From an uncultured Desulfuromonadales bacterium (GTDB lineage: Bacteria > Desulfobacterota > Desulfuromonadia > Desulfuromonadales > Geopsychrobacteraceae), in assembly GCA_945787295.1 (NCBI GenBank), contig CALZHQ010000013.1:1-35863 (forward strand): a stretch of 35,863 nucleotides of DNA, written 5' to 3'. This document shows, one piece after another, positions 30,012-35,863 of this stretch. Below the pieces are notes generated by a model. It was not told the DNA's origin and did no database searches. It was given only the letters and a program-made list of their open reading frames with translations. A program made the translations under genes and the position numbers. How positions within the stretch are numbered: the first letter of the stretch is position 1; each line of letters begins with the position of its first letter.

Positions 30012-32597
30012 TCAATCACTTCTGACATACGCCGGTATCTGTTCGGCGTTGACCACACCTTCCAGCGCTGCGGGCAGTTTAACAGAAGCCTTGTCGACCG
30101 GCTGGGCGGCAACCGGTTTTAGCCGCCAGATCTCTTCATTGTACTCACCCATGGTCCGGTCGGTGGAGAACTTGCCGCTGGCGGCGGTGTTGAGAATACT
30201 CATTCGCGTCCAGCTCGACCTGTCCCGGAAAGCCTGGGCGGCCTGCTCCTGCATTGCCACGTAACTGGAAAAATCGGCGGCCACCAACCAGGGATCGTGC
30301 GGATTGTAAATCGCTTCGATAATCGGCGCGAAGATGCCACGTTCAAACTGGCTGAAGTGCCCACTCTGCAAGAGCTGTATCACCCGGGCGAGGTTTTCAT
30401 CTGCCGCAATGATTGACTGCGGGTCATAATTTCGGCGCAACTGCTCCACCTCGGCGGCGGTCAAGCCGAAGAGGAAGAAATTCTCCTCGCCCACCTCTTC
30501 CCGAATCTCGATATTGGCGCCATCGAGAGTGCCGATGGTTAAAGCGCCGTTCATCATAAACTTCATATTACCGGTTCCCGAAGCTTCTTTACCGGCGGTG
30601 GAAATCTGCTCCGACAGGTCGGTCCCAGGGCAGATCACCTCCATGGCCGAAACCCGGTAGTTGGGCAAAAAAGCAACTTTGAGTTTGTCACCGACACAGG
30701 GATCGTTGTTGACCAGCAGGGCGACGTTATTAACCAGCTTGATAATCAGCTTGGCCATAGCGTAGCCCGGCGCAGCCTTGCCACCGAACAACACGCAGCG
30801 CGGCGTCCAGTTTTCAACATCCCCCCGCTTAACCCGGTCATAAAGATGAATGACATGCAGGATATTAAGCAGCTGCCGTTTGTACTCGTGAATCCGCTTG
30901 ACCTGAACATCAAACATCGCTTGCGGATTGAAATCGACATTGCAATCAGCCTTCACCAGCTCAGCCAAACGCTGCTTGTTTTCGTATTTGACCTGCTGCC
31001 AGCGCTGCTGGAAATTCTCATCATCGGCCAATTGCTTGAGCTTGGCCAGCTGGGTCAACTCGGTCACCCAGCCCTCTCCGATACTATCGTTGATCAAACC
31101 ACTCAAGCCCTGATTGCACCAGGCCAGCCAACGCCGCTGGGTCACGCCATTGGTCTTGTTGTTGAATTTCTCCGGCCAGAGTTCGTAGAAATCACGGAAC
31201 AGCCCTTCCTGCAATAATTTGGAATGCAGTTCGGCAACGCCATTGACCGAGAAGCTGCCAACGATGGCCAGAAAAGCCATCCGCACCTGCGGCTCCGGAC
31301 CTTCTTCGATGATCGACATCCGCCGCTGCCGGTCGATATCACCCGGCCAGCGGGCGGCGACTTCTCTGAGAAAGCGGGCGTTTATTTCATAAATAATCTC
31401 GAGCAGTCGCGGCAGCAGCTGTTCGAACATCCGTACCGGCCACTTTTCCAACGCCTCCGGCAGCAGGGTATGATTGGTATAGGCCATCGTCTGGCGGGTT
31501 ATCTCCCAGGCCGCGTCCCAGCCGAGCTGATGATCATCCATCAACAGTCGCATCAGTTCAGCCACCGCACAGCTGGGGTGAGTATCGTTGAGCTGAAAGC
31601 AGTTTTTATCGGCAAACCCATTCAGGTCAAGCCCCTTGGTTGCCACCCATTTATCAAGGATATCCTGCAGGCTGGCCGAAGCGAGAAAATACTGCTGTCG
31701 CAGACGCAGGTCTTTCCCGTTTTCACTGGCATCGTTGGGATAAAGGACCATGGTTATCTTTTCCGCCTCGTTTTTCGCCGCCACCGAGCCAGGATAGTCA
31801 CCGGCATTGAATTCGCCAAGATCGAATTCAGCCGTCGCGGCGGCCTTCCAGAGGCGTAGGGTATTGACGGTACCATTCTGATGCCCAGGGATCGGCACAT
31901 CGTACGGCAGCGCCAACACGTCACGGGTAGCGACCCAACGGCAGCGCAGGGCGCCTTTATAGTCGTTGTAAAACTCGGTCCAGCCGCCAAATTTGACCCG
32001 CTGCGTGTATTCGGGCCGTTCGATTTCCCAGCGATTCTCCGCTCCCAGCCAGTGATCAGGTTCCTCAACCTGGAAACCATCCTTGATATGCTGGCGGAAC
32101 ATGCCATATTCGTAACGGATGCCGTAGCCCTGCACCGGCAGTTGCAGGGTCGCGCAACTGTCAAGGAAACAGGCGGCCAATCTCCCGAGGCCACCGTTGC
32201 CAAGACCGGCATCCTGCTCCGCCTCAGCCAGCTCCTCATAATCGAGACAAACCTTATTCAGCGCTTGAGCAATTTCATTCTCTATCCCCAGGTTGAGAAT
32301 CGAATTGCCGAGTGCCCGCCCCATCAGAAATTCGAGCGAGAGATAATAAGCCCGTTTGCAGTCGCTCTCTTCGTAAGCATAGCGGGTCTTTTTCCAGCGC
32401 TCCATCAAACGGTCACGCACCAACAGTGCCAGTGCTTCATAGGCGTAATGCACCAGGTGACAGTTTTTATCGCGGCCGAGATGGTTGGTGTAGTAATGCC
32501 GAAACGCCCTTGCCAAGGTTGTTCCATCCAATCCCAACGGTGGAACCTCGGTCAGTTCGGGACAAAGGGTACTTTTAACAAATCGCTTGGAGTTCAT
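30012..32597 (-). CDS. glgP: Glycogen/alpha-glucan phosphorylase
   Basis: A full-length glycogen phosphorylase (861 aa) that releases glucose-1-phosphate from alpha-1,4-glucans with phosphate. Family segments run along its whole length: YYLSLEFLMGRALGNSI, DAGLGNGGLGRLAACFLDS, FQLNDTHPS, TNHTLLPEALEKWP, FDVQVKRIHEYKRQLLN and the PLP site EASGTGNMKFMMNGALTIGTLDGANIEI, with Lys 679 as the probable Schiff-base residue. It is cytoplasmic. The ATG at 32597 has a weak GAGAGA ribosome site. The gene is a single unit with its own terminator. No glgA, glgB or glgC is nearby. Its proximity to an exported glucan-dikinase-like protein is suggestive, but they lie on opposite strands with the transporter gene between. 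Confidence 0.96.
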   Translation of the reverse strand: MNSKRFVKSTLCPELTEVPPLGLDGTTLARAFRHYYTNHLGRDKNCHLVHYAYEALALLVRDRLMERWKKTRYAYEESDCKRAYYLSLEFLMGRALGNSILNLGIENEIAQALNKVCLDYEELAEAEQDAGLGNGGLGRLAACFLDSCATLQLPVQGYGIRYEYGMFRQHIKDGFQVEEPDHWLGAENRWEIERPEYTQRVKFGGWTEFYNDYKGALRCRWVATRDVLALPYDVPIPGHQNGTVNTLRLWKAAATAEFDLGEFNAGDYPGSVAAKNEAEKITMVLYPNDASENGKDLRLRQQYFLASASLQDILDKWVATKGLDLNGFADKNCFQLNDTHPSCAVAELMRLLMDDHQLGWDAAWEITRQTMAYTNHTLLPEALEKWPVRMFEQLLPRLLEIIYEINARFLREVAARWPGDIDRQRRMSIIEEGPEPQVRMAFLAIVGSFSVNGVAELHSKLLQEGLFRDFYELWPEKFNNKTNGVTQRRWLAWCNQGLSGLINDSIGEGWVTELTQLAKLKQLADDENFQQRWQQVKYENKQRLAELVKADCNVDFNPQAMFDVQVKRIHEYKRQLLNILHVIHLYDRVKRGDVENWTPRCVLFGGKAAPGYAMAKLIIKLVNNVALLVNNDPCVGDKLKVAFLPNYRVSAMEVICPGTDLSEQISTAGKEASGTGNMKFMMNGALTIGTLDGANIEIREEVGEENFFLFGLTAAEVEQLRRNYDPQSIIAADENLARVIQLLQSGHFSQFERGIFAPIIEAIYNPHDPWLVAADFSSYVAMQEQAAQAFRDRSSWTRMSILNTAASGKFSTDRTMGEYNEEIWRLKPVAAQPVDKASVKLPAALEGVVNAEQIPAYVRSD

Positions 32598-32880
32598 AAC
32601 AGAATCTCTCGTTCAATCGGGAGTTAGTTTAGAATGTTTTTCTCTGCGGACTGCTCTTTTCAAGCGAATGACAGATTCGGAAAAGGCGAAGCCACAAACA
32701 TAACCTTCAAACACATTGGATAATAAAGTTCAAATACTTATTAACAAAAAATAAATATGGTTCCCTGCGTAACCCATTTTTTGTTTCGAAGTCAATGGAG
32801 AATAGCGGCGGGAAGGATTTAAAACAGACCAATTCCTCGGGTGGTACAGTTATATTAAAGACTTAAACTCAGGCTGTTGT

Positions 32881-33123
32881 TCAAGCCTCGGAAATCCTGA
32901 TTAATTCTTTGATTTCCTCGACCGACATGTGGGATTTTCCCGCGCTCAAATGGCCGTTGATAACCAGTTGCGGCATGCTGAGAACATGAAATTCCGCCAA
33001 CTCGGCCGGATCGCTGACGGAATGAATCTCGTAATTCAGATTCAGTTCATCGAGCGCCTGGCGAACCTTCTCTTTCAGCTGGTCACATCGACGGCAACCG
33101 TCACCCAGAACTTCGATTTTCAT
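32881..33123 (-). CDS. Small thioredoxin-like protein (redox-active disulfide protein type)
   Basis: An 80-aa single-domain protein beginning MKIEVLGDGCRRCDQLKEKV, with a redox CxxC (C10, C13) right after the first beta strand and the cis-Pro motif SMPQLVINGHL. This matches the mini-thioredoxins annotated redox-active disulfide protein 2 or thioredoxin family protein in archaea and anaerobic bacteria. It probably reduces or exchanges disulfides in the cytoplasm. It is downstream of the AmrS gene on the same strand with 90 nt between, so it could share that transcript. The 283 nt to its left hold only AT-rich DNA and the glgP promoter region. Confidence 0.88.
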   Translation of the reverse strand: MKIEVLGDGCRRCDQLKEKVRQALDELNLNYEIHSVSDPAELAEFHVLSMPQLVINGHLSAGKSHMSVEEIKELIRISEA

Positions 33124-33213
33124 AACGACCTCCAGCTCAGAATGTCATCACCTGCGTCCTTATTTCATGATGACACTTCATGATGCTTGCCGCAAGTTGA
33201 GTAGCCGCACTGC

Positions 33214-34227
33214 CTACATTTCGACTCCATCAATCTGTACGGAACAGGCATGGCAGCGACCGCTTTCCAGCAGATTCTTGATGATCGAAAAGCCGTGCCG
33301 CTCGATAACCAGCTCACCACAATCCGGGCAGTAACTGTTTTCGCCACCGGAGCCGGGGATGTTGCCCTGATAAACGTATTTCAACCCAGCATCCAAGCCG
33401 ATCTGCCGGGCGCGCTGCAAAGTTTCCGCCGGGGTTCGCGGTGCATCAAGCAGTTTATGGGTCGGATAAAACGCCGAAACATGCCAGGGAATTTCCGCAC
33501 CGACACCGACGATAAAATCGGCGACCTGTTTCAGTTCGGGTTCAGAATCATTATAACCGGGGATAATCAGTGTCGTCACCTCGACCCAGATCCCCAGCTT
33601 TCGGTAGAGTTGAATCGTATCGAGCACCGGCTGCAGCCTGGCGCCACAAACCTTGCGGTAAAAGTCATCGCTGAACGCCTTCAGATCAACATTGACGGCA
33701 TCCAGGTAGGGAGCGATCGTCTTCAATGCCTCGGCGCTGGTGTAACCGTTAGAGACAAAAATATTTTTGATCCCAGCGGCACAGGCCAGTTTTGCCGTAT
33801 CGTAGGCATACTCGAAGAAAATCGTCGGCTCAGTGTAGGTGTAAGCGATCGAAGCGCAACCAGCTGCCTTGGCCTGGGCAACAATTGACTCGGGCAGCAG
33901 TTCATTGCCGGGGATCTCTCCCGGCTGTAGTTGCGGGTACTGGGCGATCTGCCAGTTCTGGCAATGGCGGCACCTGAAATTACAACCGACGGTGGCGATA
34001 GAAAAAGAGCTTGATCCGGGCAGCAGATGAAACAGCGGCTTCTTTTCGATCGGATCAATATTGGTCGCAACAGCGCGACCGTAGACCAGTGAATAAAGCT
34101 TGCCATTCAGATTTTCCCGCACGCCACAGATGCCGCGCTGGCCAGCGGCTATGTTGCAGAAATGCTGGCACAACTGGCAGTGCACCCGATTGCCAGCGAG
34201 GGACCTATAAAGCATAGCCTCGTGCAT
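33214..34227 (-). CDS. amrS: AmmeMemoRadiSam system radical SAM enzyme
   Basis: A 337-aa radical S-adenosylmethionine enzyme of the AmrS type. The 4Fe-4S motif is C82-x3-C86-x2-C89 in VGCNFRCRHCQNWQIAQ. Other family features are the cysteine-rich N-terminus HCQLCQHFCNI...GICGVREN, YTEPTIFFEYAYD, SNGYTSAEAL, NVDLKAFSDDFYRKVC and VTTLIIPGYND, plus a C-terminal zinc-ribbon-like CPDCGELV...CHAC. The family usually occurs with AmmeMemo-fold AmrA and AmrB, and its reaction is not firmly established. Those two genes are not in this window. The start (ATG 34227) has GGAGG with 5-nt spacing. Confidence 0.93.
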   Translation of the reverse strand: MHEAMLYRSLAGNRVHCQLCQHFCNIAAGQRGICGVRENLNGKLYSLVYGRAVATNIDPIEKKPLFHLLPGSSSFSIATVGCNFRCRHCQNWQIAQYPQLQPGEIPGNELLPESIVAQAKAAGCASIAYTYTEPTIFFEYAYDTAKLACAAGIKNIFVSNGYTSAEALKTIAPYLDAVNVDLKAFSDDFYRKVCGARLQPVLDTIQLYRKLGIWVEVTTLIIPGYNDSEPELKQVADFIVGVGAEIPWHVSAFYPTHKLLDAPRTPAETLQRARQIGLDAGLKYVYQGNIPGSGGENSYCPDCGELVIERHGFSIIKNLLESGRCHACSVQIDGVEM

Positions 34228-34437
34228 AATCTCCTCCGCTCTGAGCGACGGATTTCTAGCATCTAATCTTTAATTATACCGGCGCACGGAGCAGTCGCAA
34301 ATCTGTCCTGTAGCGCATCAGCCTGCCAACTCAACCTGAGCATTTCAACCCACAACTTGACACTGCGCTGAGCGATGGTACCCATTTAGTTAGCTAAGTA
34401 AAAAACTCAAGTTCCTCTTTATCTCTGGAGCATACTG

Positions 34438-35079
34438 ATGCTGAAGGACAAACTGGAAGAAATGAAGGCGGCCTCGGCTGGAAAGGTCCCACCGGAGACT
34501 CTGGCAATCATGCAGCGGGCCAGGGAGGCATTGGCAAGCTCGGGAATCCTCGAAAGGACCATCCAAGTCGGCGACAAGGTTCCCGAATTCCAGCTGGCCG
34601 ATGCTGCGGGCACCCAGGTCAGCTTTGCCGAATTGAGGCAGCAGGGACCGGTGCTGATAAGTCTCTACCGAGGGGTCTGGTGACCCTACTGCAACGCGGA
34701 GCTGGAAGCTCTGCAAGCGGTGGTGCCTGAAATTGAAAAGGCCGGCGCCAGCGTCGTTGCCATCTCTCCGATGCTGGTCAAATACGCTCCGCAACTGATC
34801 AACAAGCTGGGTCTCACATTTCCGGTATTGAGCGATCCGGGGAGTAAAGTCATGGAGCAACTCGGGGTTCTGTTTACCCTTCCGGACGCAATGATCGAGG
34901 TCTACAAAGGCTTCGGCATCGTCCTGGAACGCTTTAACGGCGAGAGCAGCTGGCGCTTGCCCCTGCCGGGCCGGATCATCACAGATAAAAACGGGGTGGT
35001 GCGCAACCTTGAGCTGTCAACAGATCACACCGAACGACCCGAACCGATCGAAACGGTCGCGATATTGAAGGCGCTATAA
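34438..35079 (+). CDS. Selenocysteine-containing peroxiredoxin-like protein (in-frame TGA at 34681)
   Basis: A thioredoxin-fold AhpC/TSA-type peroxiredoxin-like protein of 213 aa, if TGA 34681-34683 is read as selenocysteine. The frame is continuous on both sides: before it VPEFQLADAAGTQVSFAEL and ISLYRGVW, after it PYCNAELEALQAVVPEIEKAGA, SPMLVKYA and FPVLSDPGSKV. Homologues have W-C-P-Y-C here, so the motif becomes U82-P-Y-C85, with U at the expected nucleophile. A hairpin suited to a bacterial SECIS lies at 34696-34714. The start has GGAG 7 nt upstream. Without recoding, the gene would look like two fragments, 34438-34683 and 34720-35079. It is expected to reduce peroxides or act as a thiol oxidoreductase. 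Confidence 0.9.
34691..34719 (+). promoter_or_regulatory. Putative bacterial SECIS element
   Basis: Downstream of the TGA codon an 8-bp stem GCGGAGCT (34696-34703) pairs with AGCTCTGC (34707-34714), one G-T pair, with apical loop GGA (34704-34706). The loop begins 21 nt after the TGA, within the 16-37 nt range usual for bacterial SECIS hairpins, and contains the expected G. It would bind SelB. Confidence 0.65.
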
Positions 35080-35091
35080 ATCTACCCTCCA

Positions 35092-35120
35092 AGAGGTGGT
35101 CCTAAAGGGCCACCTTTTCC
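35092..35120 (+). terminator. Intrinsic terminator after the selenoprotein gene
   Basis: The stem AGGTGGTCC (35094-35102) and GGGCCACCT (35107-35115), with one T-G pair and loop TAAA, is followed by TTTTCC. It lies 15 nt after the stop codon. Confidence 0.75.
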
Positions 35121-35270
35121 ATCCTCCCAAGAGCAGAAATTTCATTAACAATTCTCGGCAGAGAAATTGAAACCAACGGTAAGGCCATGACAATTATCTG
35201 ATTTTTTTGACACTTTTGCTGAGACGAGAAATACAAACATAAAATACCGGGCATTGCGTGCGAAATCTAG

Positions 35271-35276
35271 TATAAT
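35271..35276 (+). promoter_or_regulatory. Candidate -10 element for the cytidylate-kinase-like gene
   Basis: A perfect TATAAT lies 57 nt before the ATG at 35334. No matching -35 sits at 16-18 bp; a TTGACA at 35207-35212 is too far away. The 254-nt gap between genes otherwise holds only the terminator at 35094. Confidence 0.4.
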
Positions 35277-35333
35277 TTACCCGAAACACTCAGACGGACG
35301 GACAGCTGAACAATCTTCATCAAGGAGGTAGTT

Positions 35334-35863
35334 ATGGCGAACCAGGATTATTGGACCCCCCAGCTCGAATCGAAACTGCATTACTGGCATCGAACTCAGC
35401 AAACTCCCAGCCCACAAAAACCAGCCCCATGCGTAACAATTTCCCGCGATTTCGGATGTCAGGGGTACCCTTTTGCCAAAGCCCTGCTGGCCAAACTCAA
35501 CACCAGCGACAAAGACACACCCTGGATAATCGTCGGCAATCAGGTTCTGGACGAGATCGCCAAGCATTCTGGTTATACGGTGGCACAGATCAAAAAGGCC
35601 GAGGAAATACCCTCAACCGTCAAAGCTATTTTCTCCATGTTTTTAGATCAACACCTGGCAGAAGAGACCGAAATTTTTCTCCACATGCATCAGGTGAGTC
35701 GCGCTTTTGCCAAACGTGGCCACTGCATTTTTATCGGCCGCGGTGCCGTATTAGCGACGCAAGATCTGTCAAATTGCCTGCACATCAGGCTGATTGCACC
35801 GTACTCTTTTCGTGTACAGAAAATCATGGAAAGCCACAACCTAAGTAACACCGATGCAGAAAA
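35334..35863 (+). CDS. Cytidylate-kinase-like protein (3' end outside window)
   Basis: A partial gene; the reading frame is open to the end of the window (176 codons). The ATG at 35334 has an excellent ribosome site (AAGGAGG). The protein begins MANQDYWTPQLESKLHYWHR and then shows VTISRDFGCQGYPFAKALLAKL (a P-loop-like nucleotide kinase start), IVGNQVLDEIAKHSG and CIFIGRGAVLATQDL, typical of the cytidylate-kinase-like family (PF13189 type) often found in Desulfuromonadales. These are P-loop kinases whose substrate is unclear, so a CMP kinase role is not implied. There is a leading extension of about 35 aa before the P-loop region. Confidence 0.8.
   Translation, partial: MANQDYWTPQLESKLHYWHRTQQTPSPQKPAPCVTISRDFGCQGYPFAKALLAKLNTSDKDTPWIIVGNQVLDEIAKHSGYTVAQIKKAEEIPSTVKAIFSMFLDQHLAEETEIFLHMHQVSRAFAKRGHCIFIGRGAVLATQDLSNCLHIRLIAPYSFRVQKIMESHNLSNTDAE

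Noticed and set aside
31881..32627. Open frame of 248 codons antisense to glgP
   Set aside because: glgP is unmistakable over this region; the antisense frame is a codon-bias shadow.
33165..33347. Short 60-codon minus-strand frame overlapping the end of amrS
   Set aside because: It overlaps amrS out of frame and shows no recognisable protein features.
34438..34683. Pseudogene interpretation of the split peroxiredoxin-like gene
   Set aside because: Only one stop interrupts it, exactly at a catalytic Cys position, both halves are intact and a SECIS-like hairpin follows.
35200..35225. Possible sigma-54 promoter (TGACAC...TTGCT)
   Set aside because: The spacing between the GG/GA and GC elements is 3 bp too short for a -24/-12 promoter.
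1..35863. CRISPR array or prophage
   Set aside because: No regularly spaced repeats with spacers, no cas genes, integrase or phage structural genes were seen; the tRNA at 23-98 shows no attachment-site duplication inside the window.

Overview
The window looks like a chromosomal segment of a free-living, anaerobic, chemotactic Gram-negative bacterium, most likely a member of the Desulfuromonadales (Desulfobacterota; Geobacter, Desulfuromonas or Geopsychrobacter relatives). The clues are a small protein resembling the GSU3473 type, an orphan TRAP binding protein, many signalling proteins (MCP, PAS-GGDEF, HDOD, REC-PP2C, two-component pair), a radical-SAM AmrS and a selenocysteine-containing peroxiredoxin-like gene. 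This assignment is inferred from gene content; no marker gene fixes it. Most genes favour G or C at third codon positions, while intergenic DNA is AT-rich.

Layout. 1-150: tRNA-Thr(CGT) and a strong terminator. 170-2294: a LysR regulator divergent from an orphan DctP-type TRAP binding protein, with two inverted repeats between them. 2665-2886: a small GSU3473-like gene. 3037-3729 (-): a DUF4126 membrane protein. 4002-7760: a complete Fe(3+) ABC importer (binding protein, fused 12-TM permease, ATPase) behind a near-consensus promoter overlapped by a Fur-box-like site. 7821-10999 (-): an EB_dh-type periplasmic haem-domain protein followed by a chemoreceptor. 11228-12934 (-): a PAS/GGDEF diguanylate cyclase. 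13221-14765: a YbjT-like NAD(P)-binding DUF2867 protein. 14792-15946 (-): a response regulator with a PP2C/SpoIIE phosphatase output. 16184-19978: an exported VWA protein, a histidine kinase and an OmpR-type regulator, preceded by a PhoB/OmpR-style direct repeat. 20002-21246 (-): an HDOD protein. About 21434-21605: an inverted-repeat element. 21690-23429: a CLC anion channel with CBS domains. 23551-29933: the most unusual part. 30012-32597 (-): glycogen phosphorylase. 32881-34227 (-): a mini-thioredoxin and AmrS. 34438-35079: a selenoprotein. 35334-end: a cytidylate-kinase-like protein cut by the window edge.

The most interesting unit is 23551-29933. An exported protein carries a phosphohistidine swivel domain followed by a C-terminal PEP-synthase-type ATP-grasp domain. 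That order is the one found in glucan water dikinases, and the N-terminal region of about 500 residues is unrecognised. Its gene overlaps that of an exported beta-lactamase-fold serine hydrolase. Next come a second related exported serine hydrolase and an ATP/ADP-translocase-family (NTT/Tlc) nucleotide transporter. An ATP-dependent dikinase outside the cytoplasm would normally have no ATP, and a nucleotide exchanger next door would solve that problem. I propose, as inference only, a periplasmic phosphorylation system acting on a glycan or other envelope polymer.

A second notable point is that the reading frame at 34438-35079 is interrupted by one in-frame TGA exactly where peroxiredoxin-like homologues have the first Cys of CPYC. 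A hairpin follows, so this is a selenoprotein (U82-P-Y-C85), not a pseudogene.
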